From Closterium sp. Naga37s-1 (lineage: Eukaryota > Streptophyta > Zygnematophyceae > Desmidiales > Closteriaceae), in assembly GCA_947471745.1 (NCBI GenBank), contig CANJKZ010000910.1:2386501-2450500 (forward strand): 64,000 nucleotides of DNA. Direction: 5' to 3'. Shown here piece by piece: positions 1-10,745 of the stretch. Under the pieces are notes generated by a model that ran no database searches, was not told the DNA's origin, and worked only from the letters and a program-made list of their open reading frames with translations. The position numbers were made by a program, and so were the translations under genes. The stretch's first letter is position 1, and every line of letters starts with the position of its first letter.

Positions 1-3000
1 ACAGGGTCACGAGCGCTACTTCCTGCTGGTGGTTGACGACTACTCGCGTTACACCACAGTCTTCCCCTTGCGCAGCAAGGGTGATGTCACTGAGGTGTTG
101 ATCGACTGGATCCGCGCAGCTCGTCTCCAGCTCAGGCAGAGCTTCGGCTCGGACTTTCCTGTTCTGCGTCTGCACTCTGACAGAGGTGGAGAGTTCTCCT
201 CTGGCCTTCTGCGAGCCTACTGTCGTGCACGAGGCATCCGCCAGACCTTCACGCTTCCGGACTCTCCACAGCAAAATGGGATTGCTGAGCGCCGCATTGG
301 CATGGTCATGGACGTCGCCCGTACGTCCATGATGCATGCGGCTGCCCCCCATTTTCTGTGGCCGTTTGCGGTTCGGTACGCGGCGCATCAGATCAACCTT
401 CACCCCAGGGTCTCCATGCCGGAGACCTCCCCAGCTTTGCTGTGGACGGGGAAGGTTGGCGATGCGTCTGCGTTCCGTGTCTAGGGATCTCGGGCGTTTG
501 TCCGCGACTTGTCTGCGGACAAGCTGTCCCCTCGTGCTGCTCCTTGCGTCTTCCTTGGCTTCCCCCCTGACGCGCCAGGGTGGCAGTTCTACCACCCCAC
601 CTCTCGCCGTGTTCTGTCCTCCCAGGACGTCACGTTTGACGAGTCGGTCCCCTACTACCGCCTCTTCCCCTACCGCACTCCGTCCCTCCCCCCGCCACCG
701 CTCTTCCTTGTGCCAGGTCCCCCCCCGGTAGACCCCCTCCCCCCTCAGGGTCCTGCCCCTTCTGGTGTGTCCCAGGTAGACGCAGTCGAGCCTGTCGAGG
801 TTACTGGTGACTCTGGTGTTGCTGAGGGTGCTGAGCCTGGGGGTGCTGACTCTGGGGGTGCTGAGCGTGTGGGTGCTACGCCTGGGGGTGCTGAGCCTGA
901 GGGTGCTACTACTGGGGGTCCTGAGCCTGGGGGTGCTGAGCCTGGGGGTGCTACTACTGGGGGTGCTGAGCCTGGGGGTGCTGAGCCTGGGGGTGCTACG
1001 CCTGGAGGTGCTGAGCCTGGGGGTGCGGAGCCTGAGGGAGCTGGGCCTGCGCGTGTGGCGTCTGGCGGTGCTGAGCCTGGAGGTTCTCCGGGTGCTTCGT
1101 CTCGGCGGGAGCCACTCTCTCCACAGGAGCTGCGCGAGTGGTTTGCCCGGCGCTGGAGGCGTGCTGCTGGAGCTGGAGGTTCTTCGGCTGCTGAGGGTGC
1201 TGGTGCCGCGGGTCCCGGAGGTGCTCGTACTGGGAGTACTGGAGCTGCTGGGCCTGCGGGTACGACTGGAGCTGGAGCTGCTGAGGGTGTTGGCGCTGAG
1301 GCTACTGCTGTCGGTCCTGGAGGCGGTCCTACTGAAGGTGCTACTGGTGGTGCTGGAGGTACTGGAGCTGGAGGTGCTGCTGGCGCTGGTGCTGTCGCTT
1401 GGGGTACTGGTGCTGTCCCTGCTGTGTCTGGAGTCGCCGCGCGGCCTCGACCGTACTTCGTTCCGCTCCTTCAGCAGGTTCTTGGTCTCCCGCCTTCTAC
1501 TGGTCCTCCTCCTCCCTTAGAGTGTCCACAGCCTGTCCCGTCACAGTTACAGTTACAGCCGGCCTCCCCACTGCCCGCTCCTTCTCCCTACACTGGTCCT
1601 ACTGGAGGTCTTACTGAGCGTCGTGAGCCTGCGTCTCGCCCTGCGTCGCCTATCCGTGCTACTCGCACTAGTGGTCGTGGTTCGCGTCAGCATCCTCCTC
1701 CTGTCCCTGGCACGCACCGGATGTCTCTGCGTCCGTCCACTGCTCCTCTGCGTGCCCCTTTGCCTTCTCCTCCTGAGTCCTCTCTTCCTGCTCTTCCTGA
1801 CCCGGAGTCGGACTCCCTTCGTGCTGCCAGTCCGACTGTCACGCGTCTCCTTGCTACTGTTGTCACTGACCCTTCCTTTGAGTCCACTGCTGCGTCTGCC
1901 CTAGTTGCTGAGCTCGTCGACTTTGCTGCTCGCTGTCGTCTAGACTACGCTGCTAGTCTTGTTGCTGAGTCTGAGTCTGTCTGTCCTCCGTCCGTCGGGG
2001 GTGAGTGTGCCCTTGGCACGGACGTCCTTGAGGACAGGCAGGAGGAGTTCCAGTGTCTGGCTGCTGCTTCACCTCATCTCGTGTTCGTACTGCTTACCCT
2101 TGAGGGAGACCCGGATGCACTTGACATCCCGACTCCGCGCTCTTACGCGGAGGCGATAGAGGGTCCCTACTCCTCTCAGTGGCAGGCAGCTATGGACGCA
2201 GAGATGGCTTCCTGGAAGTCCACAGGCACCTACGTTGACGAGGTTCCCCCGCCTGGGGCGAACATCGTCAGTGGCATGTGGATTTTCAGGGTGAAGCGGC
2301 CGCCGGGTTCTCCGCCTGTCTTCAAGGCGCGTTACGTGGCTCGTGGCTTCAGTCAGCGGCAGGGAGTTGACTACTTTCAGACCTTCTCTCCCACCCCGAA
2401 GATGACCACTCTTCGGGTACTGCTGCACATAGCTGCTCACCGCGACTACGAGCTGCACTCTCTTGACTTCAGCACTGCTTTCTTGCAGGGCAGCCTGCAC
2501 GAGGAGATCTGGCTGCGTCGCCCACCTGGCTTCACTGGGTCCTTTCCTCCTGGCACCCAGTGGAGCCTCCGGCGGCCAGTCTACGGTCTCCGCCAGGCAC
2601 CGCGTGAGTGGCACGACACACTGAGGACTACACTTGCGGCTCTTGGGTTTGCTCCCTCTACTGCCGACCCGTCGCTGTTTCTGCGCACCGACACTTCTTT
2701 CCCGCCGTTCTACATCCTCGTGTACGTCGACGACTTGGTCTTCGCCACAGCTGACACTGCTGGACTCGCCCACGTGAAGTCCGAGCTGCAGAAGAGACAC
2801 ACGTGCACAGACCTGGGTGAACTGCGCAGCTACCTTGGCTTGCAGATCACCCGGGACAGAGCACGCCGCACCATTACCCTGACTCAGTCACACATGGTGC
2901 AGCAGGTCCTTCAGCGCTTCGGCTTCACGTACTCCTCGCCTCAGGCCACTCCTCTGCCTACTCGCCACTCGCTCTCAGCACTCGACCTGACCTAGCATAC

Positions 3001-3627
3001 CCTCTTAGCATCTTGGCACGCTATGTTGCTCCTGGGAGACACCGACCAGAGCACATGGCTGCAGCGAAGAGGGTGTTGCGCTACTTGTGCAGTACGTCGG
3101 GCATGGGGCTTGTGCTTGGAGGGCAGAGTCCAGTGGTCCTCACTGGGCACGCAGACGCTTCTTGGGCTGACGACCAGGCTACGCAGCGGTCGTCACAGGG
3201 TTACACCTTCAGCCTTGGTTCCGGCTCTGTTTCGTGGCGGGCTACCCGCTCGTCTTCTGTTCTCGGCTCCAGTTGTGAGGCTGAGATCTACGCCGGGGCC
3301 ATGGCTGCACAGGAGCTTCGCTGGCTCACCTACCTGCTGACTGACCTCGGAGAGCCGCCTCGTTCTCCTCCAGTGCTGTACGTAGACAACAAGGCCATGC
3401 TGGCCTTGTGTCGAGAGCAGAGACTAGAGCACAGAACGAAGCACATTGCTCTCCGCTACTTCCTTGCTCGTGAGCTACAGCAGCGTGGTCAGCTACGGCT
3501 TGCGTACGTGGCCTCTGAGGCCAACACTGCTGATATCTTCACCAAGGCACTTCCGCCTTGTGATCATCAGCGCTTTTGTACTCAGCTGGGTCTTGTGCCT
3601 ACCTTGCCTCACTTGCTCACCCCTTGA
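1..3627 (+). pseudogene. Element A pol remnant: integrase, linker, RT, RNase H
   Basis: The integrase core is present (VVDDYSRY, then LHSDRGGEF, then QQNGIAERR, giving the D, D and E residues). A TAG at 482-484 replaces the TGG found in sister copies. The frame then continues to 2995 through the FLGFPPDAPGW region, a Gly/Ala/Glu/Pro repeat linker, and an RT with YGLRQAPREW and an intact YVDD near 2723. At about 2980 a deletion removes roughly 90 bp between the LP-T-R-H-S-L-S and D-L-A-Y-P-L-S segments and shifts the frame. RNase H resumes at 3013 (GHADASW, SCEAEIYAGAMAAQELRW, YVDNKAM) and ends at 3627. The domain calls are secure; the element cannot make a complete Pol. Confidence 0.93.
821..1090 (+). 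repeat. 15-bp in-frame repeat in the IN-RT linker (GGAEP units)
   Basis: Imperfect units of 15 bp (consensus GGGGGTGCTGAGCCT) translate as Gly-Gly-Ala-Glu-Pro. Because the period is five codons, array length can change without shifting the frame. The alternative +1 frame (about 807-1520) also stays open through the array, giving a Gly-Val-Leu-Ser-Leu repeat that I regard as a shadow. F, G, H, X and Y carry related but different Gly/Ala arrays at the same place. Confidence 0.85.
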
Positions 3628-3834
3628 CCTTGCTTGTACTGTTGCATATATATATACACCTGCTCTTGCTTGTCTAGCCTTATATATATATGCAATCCTG
3701 CATGTGAACTGGCCTTGTGGCCTTGAACTTGTGCTCGGAATGTGTGGTGACTTTGTGATCCACCCTGAGCTTGTTTTGCTTTGCTTGACTGGTCTTGTGA
3801 CCCCTTGTTCTCCCCCACTTTGCCTATGGGGGTG
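3628..3834 (+). other. Element A conserved 3' UTR and polypurine tract
   Basis: This non-coding block follows RNase H and is shared almost word for word with F, G, H, Y and N. It includes AACTGGCCTTGTGGCC, GTGATCCACCCTGAGCTTG and TGACTGGTCTTGTGACC. It ends with CTATGGGGGTG directly against the LTR, which is the expected position of the polypurine tract that primes plus-strand DNA. Confidence 0.8.
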
Positions 3835-3967
3835 TGTCAGGTTTATATGACATAGCTACTGTAGGCTATAGTGGGGTAGCACATATGGGGTACAGTTTTC
3901 TAGGGTTTGCTTTTGTACCCAACTTTCCTTCAGTCATTCCATTCCTCGTTTCTTCTCAAGCCTCACA
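3835..3967 (+). repeat. Element A 3' LTR (about 133 bp)
   Basis: Starts TGTCAG right after the GGGGGTG tract and ends near CCTCACA. The length matches the 130-132 bp of the sister LTRs. It keeps the shared GTAGGCTATAGTGGGGTAG core and a GGGTACA...TGTACCC inverted pair. The exact 3' end is a best guess because the partner LTR is outside the window. Confidence 0.75.
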
Positions 3968-5110
3968 TAATGGAGGATGAAAGAGTAATGAGAGTAGGTA
4001 TCAATAGGCACGATTGAATCCCATCTCATGCAGTTTTTTTATGATTTATACTAAAGACTCGCTGAATGCCTACCATTGTACCAGTATGAGAATTTGATAG
4101 TCAGGAATGCCATTACCGGTAGTAGGTAAGACCACCTTTGACCTTATGGACCACCCATGATACTCAAATTGGTCGGTTAAAACACGCAGATCAATAAACC
4201 ATCTATAGCCTTTCAACAACAGATATTTACATTACACTGCCTTCCTTTTAAACAGTGGGGGCCCCCAATTCAAACGAGAACTTCACTTTGTACTTTGTAC
4301 ACTGGAAAAGGCCACTTGAAGAGAAATAAAACTTGCCAAACCTAGGGACGGTAAATCTGCAAGCAACCATAGAGGGGGGAGAAAGAGGGGACAGGGAGGG
4401 ACAGGGGTAGGGATGGATGCTGTTGGATGCATGGGGGTCGATTGCAAGAATGTTTTATATATTTTTCAAAATACTCTGCATGTGGGGCAATTGTCTTAGT
4501 AGGCTTAGCTTGTGTGCTCTCAAGTTGTCAACTTGTGTCAGTGGTCACTGGTCAGGACTACACAGGTGGCCAGGCCGGGAGACACAGTAGTGGTGGCTAC
4601 ATTACGCTTGCTCAGACGGGAAAACGGGAGACGAAGTACCTTATCATCTGTTTTGGACTGTACTGTTGAATCCTGGCAACACAGCAGTATGAATTGCATA
4701 CCAAGGTGGTTTTTGAGTCGACTCAGAAGTCATGAATTGCATACCTGGAGTCGAATAATTGAACTAATTCGTGACAACTTGTGATAACAATATCGTAAAA
4801 CTTGGTCATCTGGAATTGCGTTGAGCTACTTAAGTTGCTACTGCCGAACCTACTCAACATGCTGTTATAGTCACAGTAGGCTTGAATGTGCCTAAAACGA
4901 AAGATAGAGTGCACTGTCGGATTTCTGCGCAGCGGCGTTAAACGTTCATAGAGTTCTGTTCACAGCCTTAAATGACCTGATTCAAATTGGATCTGGAGCG
5001 TCTTAACGTCACCTACCCTAGGCAGTTTAGATCGCACAATTTCAGTAAGAATTGACGACAAAACATTGGTTTGAATGAACGGCACTATGGCAGCCACTAT
5101 AGTCTTAGTA
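3968..5110. other. Intergenic stretch without recognised gene
   Basis: AT-richer than the elements. The only open frames are short, lack recognisable motifs and overlap one another (for example 4427-4669 and 4512-4784). The string ATGAATTGCATACC occurs twice, near 4690 and 4732. I see no LTR, tRNA or coding signal. It may be old host sequence or unrecognised repeat debris. Confidence 0.6.
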
Positions 5111-5260
5111 CACAAGATAGGAAGAGTTACGAGTTGGGAATGACTACCAGCCTCTACAAACCCCAAGAGCCGAGGTACAGTGATGTGGAACAGTGCCACA
5201 CTATCCCCAACCATGAAGGGTCTCGAAACTACCCTCCACAAGGGCCTACACCAAGAGAAA
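5111..5260 (-). pseudogene. Second truncated copy of element C internal region
   Basis: Directly repeats 8724-8872 with a few substitutions. It encodes the same short segment that precedes integrase and stops abruptly at 5111, where similarity ends. It shows that 5261-5661 acts both as 3' LTR of the upstream copy and as 5' LTR of this fragment. Confidence 0.75.
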
Positions 5261-5661
5261 TGTTACACTACACATTGTAATGTAACTATTCTCACTATCT
5301 TGAAGTTTACCCTTTTGGAGAGCTTCGAAATCACTTGAATCTTGAAACCATGGCTCTGGTTCTTCAAGATAAATTCTTTCCTTGAGTTCTTGGAAATCTG
5401 CTCTGCACACCTGCGACACGCCGAACGTTCCACACATGACAAAATAGAAAACCGCACACGACACGCAAACGACGACGTGATACGCGACTAGCGATAACTC
5501 GCTATTGACTCAACACACACATTCAAAATCATGCCTCATCATTCACACACTATTGTAAGCATGAAATATATATTATCTCATGCCCTCATACCATTCCATG
5601 CACACACGCATGCACGCACACGGACAACAAGCCGAATGCAAACCGTAGGGTTGCACCAACA
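5261..5661 (-). repeat. Element C LTR, downstream copy
   Basis: About 401 bp, highly similar to 8873-9272. Read on the minus strand it begins TGTTGGTGCAACC and ends TGTAACA, giving TGTT/AACA termini. It is preceded by GATGGGGAGTT, a suitable polypurine tract, just after RNase H. The 3' boundary is inferred from the termini. Confidence 0.75.
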
Positions 5662-5670
5662 AACTCCCCA

Positions 5671-6708
5671 TCAGATTGTTGGCCTTAGGATCCGGTTCTC
5701 TCTGTTCAGAGCCATCCCAGCCAGCTTGCAACACTTCCAATGCTGCTGCTCCACCAGCCTCTTGGTCATCATGTCAGCTGGCTGCCCCGTTGTCTTCACG
5801 TAGTGCAACTCAACTTCACCCGCGGCCACCATGCTCCTCGTCCAATGCCATTTCACCCTCATGTGCTTTGTGAGGCCACGCAACACAGGGTTCTTAGCAA
5901 GAGCAATGGCACCCTGGCTGTCACAGTAGAGTGGGGTAGGTCCTTGCTGCTCCTCTCCCAATTCAGCCAACAAATGCCGCTGCCACACAATCTCCCATAC
6001 GGCACGGAAGAGTGCCATGTACTCGGACTCCACCGAGCTCAAAGCTTGGTCCACCTGCTTCTTGCTCTCCCAAGCAGTTGGGCCTCCACCAACACAGCAG
6101 ATGAAGCCTCCCACACTTGTCATGTCCTCTGGTTCTGATGCATAAGAGGCATCCGAGAATGCGGCGAGGAACAAATGCCCGGGTTCAACACCATCCGCGC
6201 CCTTTTGGCGCCTTTGCGCCGCCGCCGTGTATTGCAGCCCAACGGTCGGTGTTTGGCCAAGATACTTGGCCACCCTCATTCCAGCTGCTACTAGCTCCTC
6301 ATTAGGGCATTGCACAACCCTAGCCAGCTGCCCGGTAGCGAAGGCGACGTCCGGTCGGATGTTTACCGCCGCGTACATGAGGCTGCCCACCAATGAGTGA
6401 AATCGGCGCCTCTCCTCTTCACCAACGCTCTCCTCCTCTGGTCCCTTCACACACTTGAACCCAGAAGGGAATGAAGTAACCACATGGCCTTCACTCTGCC
6501 CAAAGTTGGCAGCCAAGGCCTCTAGGTACTTCCGTTGGTGCACTCGCATGCACCTCTTCTCCACGTCGCGTTCGATGTGGAGGCCGAGGTAGAAGTTCAC
6601 ATCGCCAAGTGCCTTGCACTTGAACTTGTCCTGAAGCTTCAGCATCACCTCCTTCACAAGGTCAGAGGAGGGTGAGAAGATGACGATGTTGTCCACATAG
6701 ACCACCAT
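5671..6708 (-). pseudogene. Element C RT C-terminal half and RNase H
   Basis: Begins FMVVYVDNIVIF and continues with KCKALGDVNFYLGLHIERD, IRPDVAFATGQLAR, FSDASYAS, SVESEYMALF and YCDSQGAI, a standard copia RT to RNase H series. Two defects are visible. An in-frame TGA at 6709-6711 separates it from the N-terminal half. The RT catalytic motif reads YVDN where active enzymes have YVDD, so the second metal-binding aspartate is missing. RNase H runs to the end and meets the polypurine tract. Confidence 0.92.
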
Positions 6709-7347
6709 GAATCATCTCTGCTCGCCCTCGCCAAGCATGAATAAGGAGTGATCGGCCGTCGAGGAAATGAAGCCGATCTCCTCCAAAACTTCGCGCAGCT
6801 TCATGTACCATTGCCTAGGGGCCTGCTTCAGCCCATAGAGGGCCTTCTTCAGCTTCAAAACTCTGCCACTACCATCAATAAACCCCTCTGGCTGCGCCAA
6901 GAAAATCTCTTCCTCAAGAATGCCGTTGAGGAACGCGGTTCTCACGTCCATCTGCTTCACCACCCATCCTTTGATGGCAGCCCCTGCGAGTAGGGTTCGC
7001 AGCGTCGTCGGCTTCACCACACGAGCAAACAGCTCCTTGAACTCCACCTTCTCCTTCTGCTGGTACCCCTTGGCCTCAAGCCTAGACTTGTAGCGCTCGA
7101 TTTTGTCGTCGGCGTTGGACTTGATCTTGAAGAACCACTTGGACGGAATCGCCTTACGCCCCTCCGGTAGCTCCACCAATTTCCACGTGCCATTCTCCTC
7201 AATGCTCTTCAGCTCACTCCATTGCCTTCTTCCAATCCTCAGCATCACTTCTCTCCAAGGCATCCTTGAGAGTTGCTGGTTCCCTCGGCATCTCCACCGG
7301 AGAGATGAACACGAACGCACATTCCTCGTACTCACTTTCCTCAGCAT
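6709..7347 (-). pseudogene. Element C RT N-terminal half
   Basis: Shows ENGTWKLVELP, IPSKWFFKIK, QMDVRTAFLNGILEEEIF and KALYGLKQAPRQWY, the fingers and palm start of copia RT. It ends in a TGA at 6709-6711 with RT continuing in the same frame. A one-base slip near 7215-7230 separates these motifs from the upstream linker, whose expected frame reads differently. Confidence 0.9.
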
Positions 7348-7786
7348 CTCCGACCATCATTGCCGCTCCGGCCAGTGCCGACTTGCCCTGCTTTCCCGGT
7401 GCATCATAGGCCAGCCTATTAGGGGCTTGAACTCTCCTCTTGCCCCTTCCTTCCTCCTTGGTTGCAGGGACATGAAGGCCTTGGCGTTGCTACGGGGTGA
7501 CTCGGATCCGTGGAGCACTCGTAGTGCGAGAAGGAAGTGTCGGTGCACGCTCATTCACTTGCTGCACCTCCTCCTCTTCTTCCTCTGCATCCTTGGCCTC
7601 CTCTCCCCCATTGACAAGGGAAGATTGCCTTGTGGTGGTGCTCCCGCTGCTAAGCTCCAAGGGCAGCTCCACATGCTCCAAACCGGAACTCTTCACCTCC
7701 CCAAACCGCACGCCTATCTTCGCCTCATTCTCCGCCTTCCAATCCTTATACATCAGGTTCTCCATGAATTTGCAGTCCCTGCTCAC
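7348..7786 (-). pseudogene. Element C IN-RT linker
   Basis: An acidic, Ser/Thr-rich spacer (with an EEEEEE run) in the frame of the integrase up to about 7490, then out of frame. It starts VSRDCKFMENL, the segment that normally follows copia integrase. It is cut from the integrase only by an in-frame TAG next to an A-run at 7787-7800. Confidence 0.7.
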
Positions 7787-8851
7787 CTAGATTTTTTTTT
7801 TTGTGAATGGGTCCCAAAGAAGCCACCCCTTGCTTTTTTGAGCCATGCTCAAGTGCACAGCCCATATCGCCTTGGCACCAAGCTTGTTGTGCTGAAGATG
7901 CTTAGGTACGAGCGCCATGCACATGCACCCGAACACCCGAAGCATATCCACCTTTGGCTTCCTTCCAATCCACTCCACATAGGGCACCCATTTTTCTGCT
8001 CCCACATGAGTCAAAGCCCTGTTCTTGGCCACACACGTACTCCGCACCGCATCAGGCCAGAAGTAGTCGGGTAGCCCGGCTTCAATGAGCAACCCGCGTG
8101 CCGTCTCCGTGATTGTGCAGTTCGCTCGCTCGACGATGCCGTTCATTGCAGGGGAGTATGGCATGGTAAGGGAGTGCCTTATGCAATTCTTCTTCAGCCA
8201 CAATCCGAAATCATTGCTCAAGAACTCTCCCCCTCGATCGGTGTGGATTGATTTGACTAGCCGGTCTTGTTGCCGCTCCACCATCGGCAACCAATCGGTC
8301 TTCACTGTTTCAGCCACGTCGTTCTTCTTGGACAGCACGTACATCCAGGTCATGCGCGTGTAGACATCCACAATGGTGAGGAAATACTCAGCTCCAGCAG
8401 CTCCAAGCTTCAGGGGGCCCACCACGTCCATCACCACCTCATCAAGCGGTGCCTTAGCCGTTGCCTCCGAACTAGAGAACGGGAAATGGGTGAACTTGGC
8501 TTGCATGCACGTCAGGCAGCCAAGTACCTTGGTGCCCCCCCCCTTCACACCTATGCCAGCAACCATCTCTTCCTTTACTAGCTGCTGCAAAATAGACAAG
8601 GCCACATGCCCCATTTGCTGATGCAAGGTGAGCCAATCACATTCCCCCGTAGTCGAAGTCGGATTGGAGAATGCCGCACTCGCAATAGTGCCCCACATGC
8701 TCTCTCCGTATTCCTCATCCGCCACAAGATAGGAAGAGTTACGAGTTGGGAATGACTCCCAGCCTCTACAAACCCCAACAGCCGAGTTAGAGTGATGTGG
8801 AACAGTGCCACACTGCCCCCAACCATGAAGGGTCTCGAAACTACCCTCCAC
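7787..8851 (-). pseudogene. Element C integrase
   Basis: Contains the HHCC zinc domain (LHQQMGHVALSI ... CLTCMQAK), then the catalytic core with IVDVYTRMTW, IHTDRGGEFLSND and MNGIVERANCTITE (D, D, E). It is followed by the VDMLRVFGCMCMALVPKH region typical of copia integrase C-termini. It terminates at a TAG where IWVSRD would be expected. The first ~40 residues are fused to LTR-proximal sequence rather than to a protease. Confidence 0.92.
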
Positions 8852-8872
8852 AAGGGCCTACACCAAGAGAAA

Positions 8873-9272
8873 TGTTACACTACACATTGTAATGTAACTA
8901 TTCTCACTATCTTGAAGTTTACCCTTTTGGAGAGCTTCGAAATCACTTGAATCTTGAAACCATGGCTCTGTTTCTTCAAGATAAATTCTTCCTTGAGTTC
9001 ATGGAAGTCTGCTGCGCACACCTGCGACACGCCAAACGTTCCACACATGACAAAATAGAAAACTGCACACGACATGCAAACGATGACGTGACACGCGACT
9101 AGCGATAACCCGCTATTGACTCGACATACACATTCAAAATAATGCCTCATCATTCAGACACTATTGTAAGCATGAAATATATATCATCTCATGCCCTCAT
9201 ACCATTCCATGCACACACGCATGCACACACATGGACAACAAGCCGAATGTAAATCGTAGGGTTGCACCAACA
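8873..9272 (-). repeat. Element C 5' LTR
   Basis: About 400 bp. It pairs with 5261-5661 at high identity, with the same TGTT...AACA ends on the minus strand. No clean primer-binding site follows: after the LTR comes a TTGGTGTAGGCC string and then coding sequence, fitting a deletion of PBS to protease. Open frames inside it (8875-9153) have no motif and are not called as genes. Confidence 0.75.
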
Positions 9273-10208
9273 CATGCGCTGACCTATTTCAACTGCCCAT
9301 AAGTACTCATATTGCTCAGACTTACTTGTACTGTTTCCCAGACTTTCGTGTACTGCCCAGAGTTACATGTACAGCCCAGACTTACTCATAGTCGCAGTCA
9401 TTGAATGCTGCCTCATTCATTATCCACAGATCATGCCAGAACAGGTCCGCCAACTTAAACATTGCACGATGGATAGTGGGAAAGCCTTCTCATTCACAAT
9501 CCATGTTGAATGCCGTCGTATTTCACAGGTCAAGCCAGAACAGGTCCGCCCACTTAAACACTGCAAGGGTGTTAGTGTCAGCCCTCAAAATAACACTTTT
9601 TATTTTGTACTTTCTATATCCTAGTGTAGTGTAGTTTGCACTTTGTGTTCGGTTGGGTGTACACCTACATCCCAACCAAACCCAAATGTGATCTCCAAGC
9701 AATCTCCAACCCACCATTTGGAGATTGCCTTGGGATTACCCCCAATTCTCATAGATTGCCCCCGATTCATTTCCCCATCCTTTCCTTGCCCATCCTGGAT
9801 GTACTTAAATAGCTTCTTGCTCATTACGAATGTATGGATTCTAAGCTCAAGCTCTGACAAAGGGTGCTGACAATGAACAGAATGTATCAGGCATGGGCGG
9901 CGGTGAGCACAGAACAATCCTCACTTGATACATTCCTATCGTTCATGACCCACGGGTCATGCCATGGCAAGTCCTCCCACTTGAAAGTTGTCGGACAGAT
10001 ATTGGGAAAGAACACATGGTACGGGTAAGGGTGAGAGGTCAACGGTTCAAAGGTCATGCCATGCTAAAATCGAAGGCAAGCAGTGTGGGGATTGGGCACT
10101 GGAGAGAGTGTGGCTCCTGCACTATGAGGATTGGGGATTGGCAATTGCAGGTTCTGTGGAAGAATGCATATCACAACAAGAATGGTGCCTCTGGAATCAT
10201 AGGCTATA
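9273..10208. other. Non-coding stretch with dispersed ~65-bp repeats
   Basis: No gene recognised. A ~40-65 bp unit recurs near 9428, 9528 and 9953. It is built around TCATGCCAGAACAGGTCC...CACTTAAACATTGCA, and in copies 1 and 3 it extends through a GTGGGAAAG-type segment. A short CAGACTTACTTGTACTG-like motif also recurs between 9325 and 9395. Confidence 0.55.
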
Positions 10209-10550
10209 GGAAGCATCATGGCCCACAGGAAGCATCATGGCCCACGGGAAGCATCATGGCCCACAGGAAGCATCATGGCCCACAAGAAGCATCATGGACC
10301 ACAAGAAGCATCATGGCCCACAGGAAGCATCATGGCCCACAGGAAGCATCATGGCCCACAGGAAGCATCATGGCCCACAGGAAGCATCATGGCCCACAGG
10401 AAGCATCATGGCCAGCAGGAAGCATCATGGCCCATAGGAAGCATCATGTCCCACAGGAAGCATCATGGCCCACAAGAAGCACCATGGCCCATAGGAAGTA
10501 TCATGGCCCATAAGAAGTATCATGGCCTACAGGAAGTATCATGGCTCATA
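10209..10550 (+). repeat. 19-bp minisatellite, 18 head-to-tail units
   Basis: Consensus GAAGCATCATGGCCCACAG repeats at an exact 19-bp step 18 times, with substitutions but no length change. Variants cluster at both ends (GAAGTATCATGG in the last three units). Since 19 is not divisible by three, all three plus-strand frames translate the same 19-residue period (His/Pro/Lys-rich) and all are open across the array. There are no spacers. Confidence 0.95.
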
Positions 10551-10745
10551 GTGATGCCCCCACGAAAAGGCACCTGTGACGAAACACTCCCGTCATTGGT
10601 GACAAACATGTCTGTGTTCCTTCAGTCAGGCAAGCGAACAAATGGGGCTGTGTTGGGAGAGGCAAGAAAGCAAGGTTTTCACACACAACACACTTAGTTT
10701 GTCGCCAATAGGTGAAAACCTTGCAAAGCCGAGGTCAGAGAGTGT
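10551..10745. other. Short non-coding junction
   Basis: Joins the minisatellite to the broken end of element E. Nothing recognisable. Element E's RNase H, 3' UTR and 3' LTR should lie here and are absent. Confidence 0.5.

Larger units (their letters stand above)
1..3967 (+). mobile_element. Element A: Ty1/copia retrotransposon, 3' portion
   Basis: The window opens inside the integrase of a copia element and runs through the IN-RT linker, RT, RNase H, a conserved 3' UTR and the 3' LTR. The order integrase before reverse transcriptase defines Ty1/copia. The 5' LTR, gag and protease lie outside the window, so no target duplication can be tested. The protein resembles elements F, G and N more than H, X or Y. 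The copy is dead: it has a nonsense codon in integrase and a frameshifting deletion between RT and RNase H. Confidence 0.95.
5111..9272 (-). mobile_element. Element C: Ty1/copia of a second lineage, gag-less, LTR-sharing tandem
   Basis: On the minus strand the order is LTR (9272-8873), integrase, RT, RNase H, then a second LTR copy (5661-5261), then about 150 bp repeating the start of the internal region (to 5111). This is the pattern left by recombination between tandem copies sharing an LTR. Both internal starts jump from the LTR straight into sequence just upstream of integrase, so gag and protease were lost before duplication. The protein differs clearly from the A/F/G/H/X/Y group, and the LTRs are three times longer. 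Confidence 0.85.

Noticed and set aside
1687-1887. Many antisense frames across linkers and RT
   Set aside because: Shadows of the real copia frames in GC-rich sequence.
3446-3850. Envelope-like or accessory frame downstream of RNase H
   Set aside because: Overlaps RNase H in another frame and reads through the conserved 3' UTR; no signal peptide or family pattern, and only composition-level similarity among copies.
4427-4784. Small host gene
   Set aside because: Overlapping short frames with no motif or conservation visible.
8875-9153. 92-aa minus-strand protein
   Set aside because: Lies within the C-element LTR and is shared with the second LTR; no domain.
10209-10550. CRISPR-like array
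   Set aside because: Units are head-to-tail with no spacers; it is a minisatellite.
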